Shown here piece after piece: positions 26,101-36,430 of a DNA stretch of 45,000 nucleotides. The notes under the pieces were generated by a model that saw nothing but the letters and a program-made list of their open reading frames with translations, had not been told where the DNA came from and searched no databases. Position numbers and translations under genes: made by a program. Every line of letters starts with the position of its first letter. Positions within the stretch are counted from its first letter, which is position 1. The stretch is from positions 129,268-174,267 of the forward strand of contig NAOQ01000073.1 in assembly GCA_002751075.1 (NCBI GenBank). Reading direction: 5' to 3'. Origin of the DNA: Ichthyophonus hoferi (taxonomy: Eukaryota > Opisthokonta > Ichthyosporea > Ichthyophonida > Ichthyophonidae).

Positions 26101-28228
26101 GGCAGACAGTCAGTCTCCTCTCTCTCTCCTCACAGAGTATATAAGAGGCTATATAGACCTACCGTTAGGATAACCATTATCAGGAAATATACATTGGCCA
26201 CTCTCTGTAGGGGAGAGTGAGGTCAGTATTACCTCAACATAAGCGATCTGATTGGTATATGGCTGAGATGTGAGCTGAGTATTGTGGGTGTGGTAGAATG
26301 GCTGGTAACGATCAGACGGAAATAGACCTTGGTGTAGCTGGCAGAGGAAGGATTGAGTGATAGTGTGATAGAGTGAAGAATGGAGTAAAAGTAATATAAT
26401 GAATAGGCAGCTCTGAAAGAACAACCCGGGGCCCCTAGGGGGGTTGATGGAAGAAAGTATATGGAAGGTGTTGGTTGGTACTTACTTGGAACTGTTCAAA
26501 GATATTGACAGGCAGGAAGGTCCACACCGTGTATCTTGAGGTGGAAATGTGGTTGTCCTATTATCGGGAGGGGGAGAGTTAAATGGTATTGATAAGGCAG
26601 GCACAGGGTTCTTAATATTTGCATAGTATTAATACAACCTGTCTTTAAATAGACGTTGATCATGCTATGGACTATGCCAATCTACTTACGCTACCCTGTA
26701 CCTGGTTATAAAAGGACAGACTAGAGATCCAGATTACTTTTAGGATAAAAGAATAACTATACAGGTCAATCAGTGATTGTGGCTATAGACTCCAACAGTA
26801 ATGTAACCAACTACATAACAAACACAAGCAAGTTCTACACCATTAACAAACGGGAGTGAAAAAAAGGAAGACATGCAGCAGGGACATGGATCAGATTATC
26901 CTACCGGCCTACCCTTAATGTAAATAAAACCATTGACAAGCCAATATACATCGTACACCTCTATGTTACACTAGGACCAGGCACATAGTGGACATACAAT
27001 GCAGTATATTCCAACCTGCTCATATGATATCTAAATACTCTTATCAAAGGTTAATGCTATGAATCATGATGTGGTCAGCTGTTATGTTAGTTTCTAGATA
27101 ATATTATATTCATCCAATAGGAAGGCACTACCATAGAGTCCATAGTTACCACCACTAGTCTGTTAGCTATCATTTTGAGACAAGCCCTTTAAACCCAAAA
27201 AAAGGATGCCAGGCAAATGGTAACATCCATAACCAGTTAAATCTCTATACCACTCTTATAACCGCTGTTAATTATTGTCTACAGTACCTATATAGATTTA
27301 TCCAATAATATAGCATCTCCTATAAAAGCTTGTACAACAACTATTTAGAAAAGGGGTTTTAAAAATAGCATGTTACTAGCATAACTAAAGCACACTGTAT
27401 ATAAAAATAGGATCTCACCAACAACCCTAGAGATTGTCCCTATTACTACAAGAAAGCCAAGGTATTTCATAGAGGGCTTGTACAGCTACCCCTATATCCC
27501 TACACCTATACATTTATACACGGAGACATAAAAGCACGCATAGTTCTATACACAAATGTGTAATAAAGTAAACATATGTGAAAAGAAACACAACACATGG
27601 TCACTGAAGCTCCCTATATCAACATATAGTATATCAAACACGAAGACGCTTGCATCTAATTGCCTGTGTTCTGTAGTAAGAGGCTCTCTACTTACACAAT
27701 AATTGAACGTAGCATTGCGTTCGGAGTTGTTGCTATAACAGAGTCTCTCTTTAGGATTCCCCTCCTCATCAACAGCACATGTCTGTAATACAGTTTAATA
27801 GTTAGTAGTTTATACGAAGGAACAGATAACGACAACAGAGAAGGAAAGGAAGCCTTCTCTTGATAGGTAAACGGCTGGTGGCGGTATAAATAATGGTTAT
27901 AAACACACACCTCGGATAAATTAGCATTATCTGCAGTCGCCTCTTGCAGAGTGGGATCACGCCGCAAAGATTTGTCTGGCTTATTATTGGGGGCGGGGGC
28001 CTCAAGGACATCCTGCTGTAACGTTACTTGGGGCACGCAATTAGAAGAACTTCCTGCGCTCAGCAACCTCCCTCGGCCTACATCTTCTTCTTCCGCCTGA
28101 AGTATAGGGGCTGGGCTAAAGGATTCGCTGCAAATTCTTTTCATTTGTTGGTCAGAAGGATCCTCTACCTCCTTCCCAAACACCTCCAAATGTTCATTTT
28201 TAATTTTAACCATATTCCTAAAAGTCAT
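14839..28228 (-). CDS. P4-type ATPase, phospholipid flippase catalytic subunit, 35 exons
   Basis: Predicted 1205 aa. P4-ATPases use ATP to move phospholipid to the cytosolic leaflet, usually with a Cdc50-type partner; no partner gene is in the window. Motifs in order: an acidic N-terminal extension of about 106 aa; [20 protein letters not shown], matching the family's N-terminal YCxN-xIST-Y signature; first membrane pair about 160-200; DGEN (274-277) in the actuator domain, where most members have DGET; PISL (447-450) in the fourth membrane helix; phosphorylation site DKTGT with Asp500; SPDE (586-589); KGADS (657-661); LTGDK (769-773); GDGANDV (883-889). The remaining membrane helices follow, then a tail with [11 protein letters not shown], like the YHIVQEI tail of known flippases, ending HMKKK. 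ATG 28228 is the first after an upstream in-frame stop. Sequence style is closest to the Drs2/ATP8A group, but subclass is not proven. Confidence 0.95.
17130..17166. repeat. ATGT tetranucleotide microsatellite in P4 intron 30
   Basis: Nine tandem GTAT/ATGT units inside the 615-nt intron (16599-17213) of the flippase gene. Confidence 0.9.
19590..19663. repeat. TA/CATA-rich microsatellite in P4 intron 23
   Basis: A TATA-rich stretch passes into a run of CATA units at about 19622-19650 and then into TGCATGCATA. It lies in the intron 19539-19832 of the flippase gene. Short open frames read across it on both strands are repeat artefacts. Confidence 0.85.
21445..21651 (-). other. Probable GC-AG intron 17 of the P4-ATPase gene
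   Basis: The exon ends GAAG followed by GCATGT, a good match to the AG-GCAAGT consensus of GC-AG introns. All nearby GT donors give an immediate stop or a frameshift. The GC donor gives [18 protein letters not shown] and joins smoothly to SPDEAAL. Confidence 0.7.
22370..22386 (-). other. 17-nt micro-exon 15 of the P4-ATPase gene
   Basis: The 17 nt GAAGGGTGTACGGCAAG lie between ACACAG and GTAGAAG on the minus strand. Exon 14 ends in phase 1 and the next recognisable exon (22177-22242) starts in phase 0, so direct joining shifts the frame. Inserting these 17 nt restores it and supplies G-R-V-Y-G-K, matching the glycine-x-x-tyrosine-glycine step that follows the phosphorylation site in P4-ATPases (AGVAYG in human ATP8A1). 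Confidence 0.8.
24185..24545 (-). other. Probable GC-AG intron 9 of the P4-ATPase gene
   Basis: The only nearby GT donor (GCAG then GTATCC) leaves the next exon out of frame. Using the GC four bases earlier (CGG then GCAGGT) keeps frame and creates [12 protein letters not shown]. This fits the conserved LLRG-x-x-LRNT-x-W signature with exact spacing. The acceptor is TTTGACAG. Confidence 0.65.
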
Positions 28229-29605
28229 ACAGACTGCAGTTTGTCCTGAAACCTATATATTTATGAGTAGCAGTCTAAATGCAATCAATGAAAAGGGGCT
28301 CACTAACTAATAACCAGGATTCCATTGGTTCCCTTCGCGTTCTCATTAGGATTTATATAAATACAATACGATACACTAGATACAATTGCTATGTGTTCTC
28401 AACTTAATAATTATCTTACCTTTAACAATTTCATTTTATTGGTAGTCATTAATTTGATAAGATCTGCACATAGTTGGCAAGCTCGACATCTCTGTTAAAG
28501 TAGGGGTATGGAGTGATAAGTAATTAATTATATATTATATATTATATATTATATTTTATACATTAGATATTAAATTAATTATAATTTATGAAATATTGAA
28601 CATTATCTATATTTTAATATCTACGGTATTGTAGTGTATTGTATTGAATTAAACGTTGTATACTAATTATTAGATTAAACTCTGTTAAATGGTATGTCAA
28701 AAAAGACAATACAGGATGTAGGAAAAAATAAGAAAATGAAAATATATTTTAATGTCAGAGAAATACCTTAATGGTTGCGTTACCATGAGTAGGTCTTGAT
28801 GGGTATAAGTTAAAATAAACAATGATTGGTTGAGTATTAATTTGCTGGTGTTTGTGATGATTGCAAGATAAAGTCGAAAACAAAATAATGAATGGGAAAA
28901 TGAAGAGGTAATTTAATCCAATAATATCAGAGCTGTGACCAACCTGCAGTTAATGATTGGTGATCCAAAAAAAGTAATCGGTGATTTTTGGCTCAATCCG
29001 CGATTAAGTATTTAAATTGCATAACTTTAAATTCTTAACCAGGAAATGCAGAATTCGTCCAAAAAATAAAACCAATTAACATAAACTTTTCAGAATTTTG
29101 GCACAGAATAAGGCTTTTAATGATTATTATTGGTGATTAATTGCTGAGCTTGTGATATAAACTTAGAAAATTTACGACTTTTCCTTAAAAGACAGGAATT
29201 AATTACAATCCGAATTGTCTACAAGGAAAAATACTAGGGAGAACCATTATAGTAATTCAACCAACCATATTATCCAAAAAAAGTTTTAACATAATTGTAA
29301 CCATATATTGTTTTGCTGCTTCAATAGCAATAAAGCATCAAAGTAGGATGTAAAATAAATATTAGCGATTCGTAGTTAATTTTTCAGGGTACGACAAACG
29401 CGTACAACAGCACTCTGATTCACAAACCGACACCAAACATTTTATTGTTACTTATATCCTTCTTTTTTATAATACGTATTGTACTTAAATGTATAACTTT
29501 AATTTATTATCAGTCATATTTATAAACAATATGATGACCCTACCCTCCAAATACCCCTAAGGAGCTCCATTACCAACTCTTAGGTGGATCTATTACAGGG
29601 CTCTA
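28229..29605. promoter_or_regulatory. Left part of the divergent promoter region (P4-ATPase / p32)
   Basis: The flippase (minus) and the p32 homologue (plus) start on either side, so promoters for both should lie in 28229-30546. The sequence is very AT-rich, with a TATATTATAT-type run at about 28526-28556 and several A6-A8 tracts between about 28730 and 29290. No specific factor site can be named. No exon or RNA gene was found. Confidence 0.4.
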
Positions 29606-29731
29606 GGGGGCGGGTAGGGTGGCTCACAGCTTAATGGTAGCGCACCTTAGTGGGCGATATGCCAACTAGGGGCTGCCTCCATAATATATGTCTACTACAA
29701 GCCAGTACATTTCAAAAAAAAAAAAAAAAAA
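29606..29731 (+). mobile_element. SINE-like element, possibly tRNA-derived, with A-tail
   Basis: A GC-richer block stands out from its AT-rich surroundings. It starts near GGGGGCGGGTAGGGTGGCTC and contains TGGCTCACAGCTTAATGG, which resembles the tRNA A box (TRGCNNAGYNNNNGG) with a D-arm-like GGTAGCGC after it. The possible B box (GGGGCTGCCTCC) is poor. The block ends in 18 consecutive A residues at 29714-29731. The structure fits a tRNA-related retroposon, but no second full copy is in the window, so family status is unproven. Confidence 0.4.
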
Positions 29732-29764
29732 CTAACCTCCTAACTAATTAATTATTACTTTAGT

Positions 29765-30436
29765 NNNNNNNNNNNNNNNNNNNNNNNNNNNNNNNNNNNN
29801 NNNNNNNNNNNNNNNNNNNNNNNNNNNNNNNNNNNNNNNNNNNNNNNNNNNNNNNNNNNNNNNNNNNNNNNNNNNNNNNNNNNNNNNNNNNNNNNNNNNN
29901 NNNNNNNNNNNNNNNNNNNNNNNNNNNNNNNNNNNNNNNNNNNNNNNNNNNNNNNNNNNNNNNNNNNNNNNNNNNNNNNNNNNNNNNNNNNNNNNNNNNN
30001 NNNNNNNNNNNNNNNNNNNNNNNNNNNNNNNNNNNNNNNNNNNNNNNNNNNNNNNNNNNNNNNNNNNNNNNNNNNNNNNNNNNNNNNNNNNNNNNNNNNN
30101 NNNNNNNNNNNNNNNNNNNNNNNNNNNNNNNNNNNNNNNNNNNNNNNNNNNNNNNNNNNNNNNNNNNNNNNNNNNNNNNNNNNNNNNNNNNNNNNNNNNN
30201 NNNNNNNNNNNNNNNNNNNNNNNNNNNNNNNNNNNNNNNNNNNNNNNNNNNNNNNNNNNNNNNNNNNNNNNNNNNNNNNNNNNNNNNNNNNNNNNNNNNN
30301 NNNNNNNNNNNNNNNNNNNNNNNNNNNNNNNNNNNNNNNNNNNNNNNNNNNNNNNNNNNNNNNNNNNNNNNNNNNNNNNNNNNNNNNNNNNNNNNNNNNN
30401 NNNNNNNNNNNNNNNNNNNNNNNNNNNNNNNNNNNN
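29765..30436. other. Assembly gap (672 N)
   Basis: Undetermined bases. Both edges look alike: an A-tract followed by C-T-C-(C)-TAACTAATT and then an ACTTT-containing AT-rich stretch (left 29714-29764, right from 30437). The gap therefore sits in a local duplication or repeat. Confidence 0.95.
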
Positions 30437-30546
30437 AAAAAAAAAAAAAAAATCCCTCTAACTAATTATAATACTTTGTTTTTTATAGTTAAGCAGACTT
30501 AGTTTATATAGAAGTTAATAGTTACATAGTCACTCTGGTCTTTACT

Positions 30547-33500
30547 ATGAATTGTCTTCGTTTCATCCACGCTGCCAGGCGGGTAGCAACAACTAGCCAG
30601 GGACGTTATCTTGCTTTAAGGGCCGTGAGTGCTACTACACAACACATCTTCTGCCAGCAACAGCGCACTACACCGCTGGGTTCTTGTCATTCTCGCCTAT
30701 TTGCTTCCTCAGCAACCGGTAATTTGGTTTCTTTGCATGTAAATTCTTCCATTGATTTCTCCTCGCCTTTTTTGCATTTTATAATTTCCTTTCTTTTTTT
30801 ATTTATTTTTAGGTACATTTTCTAGTCTTTGTTTCCTTTTCTTTCTGCTTTTACAGCCATTTTTGTACGCACCCCCGTTTTTTCAAACACATATCTTTAT
30901 TGCTTTTGCAGACATACACGCATAATTTGTTTTATTTCTTTTTAATTCTCTCTTTTGTTCTCTTTCTCTACACTAGCAGTCGAACGTTGCACCTTAGTTA
31001 CTACTTCATTTTATTATTTAACTTTTGTCTCAACTTTTACTTGGCATTTTGCTTAAAATAATTGTACCTTTTTTTTTTTTGTGGTGTTTGCACCCATATT
31101 GGCGCAACATATTTGGGTTGTCTATTACTTTCTTACAGCCATCCTGTACACAATCTCTGCCTTAACCCGCCATCTTTTGGCAGGCATATGGTGATGTCTA
31201 AAAAAGGGGATATAATAAGACTGAAGTGCTATAATGTAATTAATGTTGGCCCCTCTTGGATTGGGATATTTTTTCTTTTAGAAACTGATAGGTATCCATG
31301 TGTTAAGGTTACATATAACATTTAGCCGTTTGTGGAGAACTAATACATGGGATATATGGGGTGTAGTACAAGTTGCAGATTGTTTGCTGGAAACTACTGC
31401 TTTAGATTTGGCTAAACAACTATCTGTAGAGCGCAAACAAGAGGAACTAGAATATACAGAGAGCAGAAATCTAGCAGCCTTCCTAGATAGGACACCTTGG
31501 GTGGTTAGTTTCCCCATCTGCCTTTTCTCATATCCCATGGAGTTGTGAATGTTGTTATTAAATGGTCTGTACACGAATGAGTAGGTTTGATATGCAAATA
31601 ATGTGTATTAGCAGTTTAATGACTACCAACTATGAATGAAAGATGGTAGATTGTAATAGATAATGATGCATTGATTATAGAGGTTAAGGATCATAGCTAC
31701 ATGCCTAAGACTGGAAAGGAAAAAATGAGAAGGTGTGGCTACCCTATGACATGTAGCTATGTCAAGAGAGGAGAGTCAGGGCGGTGATGTTGTCACATCT
31801 ACAGCAATACTGATTTAAACCATATTTTCAGTTGGTGCAGAGTCCAGGCGACAGGTTTATGCGGCTAGTTGCACGGTTTGGCAATGATAGGTGGGTGAGT
31901 GTTGAGGATAGGGTAGTACTGATATGGTAGAAATGGTGTGTGGTTGGATAATACAACGAATGGTGTGTATTGATGCTGATCAATATCATGGCTAACTTTT
32001 TATTATTACCTTTCTTAATCTATAACGCCGCCTAGGGTCAAGATCTCATATTATAGCAGCTAAGAATTAATGATGGTACATTGCAGGGTGGTTGTTAGAA
32101 TTGAATTGTCCGATCCAGAGGCCCAAGAAAACGAAGTAAGTGTTGAATAGGCTAATTTATTATGATTTCTATTGGTATAATATGGTAGTATGTGTTGACT
32201 TTAAATAATGTACTTGTGCGGATTCTTTTTTTTGTGGGAAGATAGGGGCTTACATGATGGTGACTATAAAGAAAGAGGTAGGTATGAAACAGAGTATTCT
32301 GGAATTCTGGTCCTTCATTGGTGCATGGGTAGGTCTCCCTGAAGCAGCCAATAATAAAAATGGGATTCAGGGTTCCACACGTAATTAATTGATTCCTATT
32401 CCCTTACCAGAATGTCGTTGTCCCTGTGCACGTGTTGGTTAGCAAGAAAACGGTATGTCTTGGCTAATATCTTCTACATATTTTTGGTTTTCCATGCAAG
32501 TCATGATGTTAAGTTGATATATTAACTGACGAGTGTCAGTAATGGGCCGAGGTTACAAGAAGTCCATGAGAGTATTCTTTGTTCCCTTCTCATGTATTTT
32601 GTGGGCGGCGGGTAGGACACTGAAGATCATGGCACCTTGGTGTTTCAACTGACCGTCCACAATGGAGACTATACCATTGAAAAGATCCATCTAGAGCGTG
32701 ACTCCAAGGTCGCTGGTAAGTTGCATATGTAGAGGCCATGGCCTGAAGTATGTGTTGTCTGTCATGGTATCATAATATATATGCTATATGGAATATACAA
32801 TGGGGTCATTATGCATGCTAATTTATCATAATCAGCATCATCTATCAAAGACATGTTCTATGGTCATATTAAATGAGTGGGTAAAACATGAGGCAATGGA
32901 ATGCAGTTGCAGGAAGGAAATTAGATTGGAGTGTTTTATGGAGTGGCGATTACCAGGAGGCTGGTCCTGTCCTGTTGACTGAACATCCCTAACAGACCCG
33001 CAGACTGTGGAAGATACCAGTGCCCAGTTCCACAGTTACCCAGGGCCTCATCCCAACGAGTTAGACAGGGTGCGTGGTGGGTACATGCAAATGGTGTTCT
33101 TGTTTACCGTTGGAAAGAGGAGAACCACCAGTGGGCTAAGATATAGGCATTATACTGACGTACATCTCACCCTGCCCAGGATTTAATAGATCGCTTTCAC
33201 GACTATCTATTGGCCCGATATGTGAATAGTGACCTCTGCAACTTTGTTCAGGTATTCACTCCTTTGTTATGATTGGTTGTTGCCTTACTTTCCAGTTATG
33301 CTTTTATATGCAATGATTCATATCCAATGAGCAAGGAAGGCGGTTTTATTTTATTAGGAAAACGTATCAGAGGAGCTAATTACATTTTATTGGAACGTGT
33401 GAAAACTAGATAGGCAACCATTTTATAATAGATGACTTTAGAATGAGGTTACTGAGATTTGATTCTTTTGCTAAAAATTAAAAATTACACCCTGGGTAGA

Positions 33501-34100
33501 CGTCAGCCAAGGTATATTTGATTGGACATGTTTTACTAATAGTGGTCACGTATATGCATTCCTGTAGTTATTTTGACAGGGCAAATGATTAATTGCCTGG
33601 TCTCTGTTGTGTAATAGTATATTTGTAATAGTCATGATCTTTAAATAGAAAATATGAACCGTATATAAGATTGTCTTTGCACAGCTTTTAAAAATTAGTG
33701 GTTTTGATTGATGAAATTACTGAGAGCATTAATAAGCCTAGGTTAAAGCCTAACTATCTTGTGTGCTCATGCTGTACAATAGCAATGGTTGCATTGCCAA
33801 TTATACATATATTTATCTAATAATATTCTTAAATGTGTGGGATAGTTAAAGTATGTATTCCCCGATATGCTACTGAATTTAGTTTATTATTGTCTCGGAA
33901 AATATGCATGTTTTGTAAAAGCAAACAAACAATTAAAGACAGGAAATGACACCTTTTTAATATAGGCAAAGTTCTTTTATTTTTTATTTTTTAGTATAGC
34001 CATCATCTAATCCTGTTCAATTTAGCTTTTATACATCAGTAAAGAGCAGAGAGAATACATGCGGTGGATGCGTGATGTCGGTAGTTTCCTTAACAAGTAA
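30547..34100 (+). CDS. MAM33/p32 (gC1qBP) family mitochondrial matrix protein, 10 exons
   Basis: Predicted 266 aa, about the size of yeast Mam33 and human p32 (282). Family members form acidic doughnut-shaped trimers in the mitochondrial matrix and support mitochondrial translation and ribosome assembly. Residues 1-57 (MNCLRFIHAARRVATTSQGR onward) are rich in Arg, Ser and Thr with almost no acidic residues, as expected for a matrix-targeting peptide. The mature part follows the family order: an N-terminal helix (LAKQLSVERKQEELEY), the FLDRTPW step, beta strands including RVVVRIELSDPE and GTLVFQLTVHNGDYTIEKI, YPGPHPNELDRDL (the y-x-GP-x-x-x-eLd signature), LLARYVNSDLCNFV, and the final helix KEQREYMRWMRDVGSFLNK. 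Similarity is clear by motif, but the family is divergent, so the detailed function is inferred. Confidence 0.9.
30547..34100 (+). other. Exon map of the p32/MAM33 gene
   Basis: Coding exons: 30547-30718, 31379-31500, 31832-31890, 32087-32135, 32242-32277, 32411-32452, 32616-32715, 32996-33069, 33180-33251, 34026-34100 (TAA). The sum is 801 nt; all introns are GT-AG. Intron 1 (30719-31378) is strongly T-rich and intron 9 (33252-34025) is AT-rich; neither holds another gene. For exon 5 the acceptor GGGAAG before ATAGGG keeps frame, whereas the nearer ATAG acceptor leads to a stop within four codons. A GTAAGT donor sits two bases after the stop codon (see findings). Confidence 0.85.
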
Positions 34101-36430
34101 TGGTAAGTTGTTGTGTCCGGTTGATATATATAAGATCCAGAATTGTAGATAAATCCTAATATATTCTGTTCCTTGTTCTGATATCCCAGATGTAACTGTG
34201 ATGTAGTACGTTTATTCTGATTTTAATAAATGGCATCAGATACAATATAACTCATCTTTTTTATACATTTGTTTATAATCATATGCAACACTACTTATAT
34301 ATTATGCTATTGGCCCCTCAGCCAGAGTAATACTATATTGTAATAACTTTATTTTTACACAGGTATACAGCAAATTGGCTCACATTGTTGAGCTTATCAA
34401 CAAACATATGGTAGTCATCTTGGTTTACTGGCTACCCATTGGCTCTACCGGCTATTCCAAATACGTTACTGCCTTCCCTCTTTGACCATTTTGAGATAGA
34501 GTATTCCTTATTAAAATTCCTCTAGAAGTTAGCTTGGTTGAGATCTTCAAATTATCGTCGGGTGGTGATTGGACAGATTAAGATGGCTCTGTCTTTTTTG
34601 AGTGTTTTATCTTTCTCTATCCAGGTAGACCGGATCTACGTCCTACACTATTCCCTCACCCTCACAGTATTGTTATATTTTATTTTACATATTTCCCTTT
34701 TCTTTCTAATCTTATTGCCCTTTTTGAATGTTGGAACTGTCTTAGATGGCAATAGTCGGGCACTACATCTGAACTAATAACATCTGGCATCCGCAGTTGC
34801 TTATACCTTAATTAATCTTTCTGAATGTTCAATAAACTGATATGATTGATGTCTTAGACAGTATTGAAAGTTTTATTGGCTTTTTTTTAGACGAAGTGTG
34901 TGATGTAAAATGAGTCTTTTACTAAACAACAAATCAATTGCCAGGAATCTTATCAACCCATTGTCAACGATCTGTATATACCTTCTCTCCTATGTTAAAA
35001 AGTAGCGTCAATATGTAGTTAATTGCAGTAGAGTCTTCAAAAAGAGTTTGCGTGGTCAAATAAAACCAAGACAACGATATTAGGCAAGGAATACCAATTA
35101 CTGTTTTTTATTCGTGATATGCAATTGTGGTTGTATCTCAATTCCTCAACTCCAAGAGAATAATCCTATATTTCTAGCTTAGGTAAGTTGGGTTTTAAGA
35201 GATATTGTATGACCAACATCTTAAAGTCATTACAACGTCTAGTGGATATGAATGAAACACGTACTCCTTTTCTGCTACGTCGAGATGACACTTCTTTTTT
35301 TTATCGCTCTATTCTTACGATACCCTTGCAGTTTCTAAATTGAGTGACGGAACAATTGGGGTCTTCTAATTAACACAAGCTAAATTAATTTGTAATAGCG
35401 GCAGATATATTACTAATATTTATGACAATACCTGAAATACAGGCACTAAATGGTAGTGCTATGACTGGAATAGTGATAATGATCGTATTTGACGCCAACT
35501 AAGATAGTTGGATTAGAGGAGATGCAAACCCGATTTTTAATTATGCTAAAAATAATGCATAGAAATAAATAATCACCAAAACTATTAATATCGCAGCTGA
35601 AAAGGTTTTGTGCAAATAAGAATAGAAAGAAGGAACTACAGTTATGAGAAAAGGATGAGCTACAGTTAACAGTACGGCAGTGAATTGGTGAGAGAGCTTA
35701 AACGAAATGTTTCGTCTTGAGAAATTAAATTATATAGGTAAGGAATGATTAATACCCTATGTTTGACAATAATCTGTGGCTATACCGGATAGTTTTAAAC
35801 ATTTAATTATATTCAAAGATTTCAAAGTAGATATGTTTCAGTTTGGACATCTTTCGTTTTATTTTTTTGTAATCAATTATTGCTCGAGACCAACAGCAAG
35901 CGTCCTTGAGCCATTAATGCTTTTGGAATTCATTTTTAGTTTATGTCAACTATCTTTTAAACCGCCATATCATTGTTGATTAAGATTTCTTTATCACAAT
36001 TGATATGGTTTCAGACATTTCTTACTAATATTCTTCTATCATGGTCTATATGATTCCAAACATGTTTATTAATATTTCTTGACTCTATGTAACTTCAATC
36101 ATTATTTATTAGTCTACATAATATTACATAATATTAGTGGCTCTTCATAATTTTAATCGGTATCCGACCCTCGGGACTATCTGCCTGGTTGCATCTACCA
36201 CTCAGTGATTGGCTAGCACAACGGACTAAAACATCAATCTTGATAATATATATACACCTTTAATCTATGTAGAGGGCTGTTACTACTAATTGTAGCTTAT
36301 ACTTTATACTTTACTATAGAACAATTGTCTGGTCGTGTGCTCAGTTAGTTGACCGGTTCTTGACAGTCCTCTCAGCCCCAACCTATCAGTAAAAGCATTA
36401 CTGGCGTAGGCCTAAATAGCGACAGGGACA
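34101..36430. other. Intergenic region between the p32 and P5A-ATPase genes
   Basis: AT-rich. At 34363-34484 there is an open stretch after a good acceptor (TTTTTACACAG) that reads V-Y-S-K-L-A-H-I-V-E-L-I-N-K-H-M, and at 34538-34777 there is an open frame with a hydrophobic stretch. Neither resembles a family I know and neither has a clean gene structure. From about 35950 to 36130 there are loose direct repeats around ATTTCTTACTAATATT. The P5A promoter should lie at the right end. Nothing else was recognised. Confidence 0.5.
34225..34230 (+). terminator. Candidate polyadenylation signal of the p32 gene
   Basis: AATAAA 125 nt after the TAA stop. If the GTAAGT at 34103 is used as a 3'UTR intron donor, this hexamer would be intronic and a later site would be needed. 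Confidence 0.3.

Larger units (their letters stand above)
14839..28228 (-). other. Exon map of the P4-ATPase gene
   Basis: Exons 1 to 35 in transcript order (plus-strand coordinates): 27911-28228, 27696-27782, 26486-26557, 26163-26204, 25996-26094, 25663-25724, 25153-25296, 24753-24835, 24546-24658, 24077-24184, 23670-23766, 23398-23545, 23035-23129, 22457-22543, 22370-22386, 22177-22242, 21652-21733, 21323-21444, 21085-21214, 20748-20851, 20267-20363, 20065-20192, 19833-19907, 19473-19538, 19342-19404, 18859-18981, 18429-18479, 18108-18175, 17628-17748, 17214-17319, 16528-16598, 16169-16262, 15761-15831, 15102-15404, 14839-14943 (TAG). The sum is 3618 nt. 32 introns are GT-AG; the introns after exons 9 and 17 appear to be GC-AG. 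The longest intron (26558-27695, 1138 nt) and the others hold nothing else recognisable apart from microsatellites. The least certain junctions are those of exons 9, 15 and 17. Confidence 0.83.
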
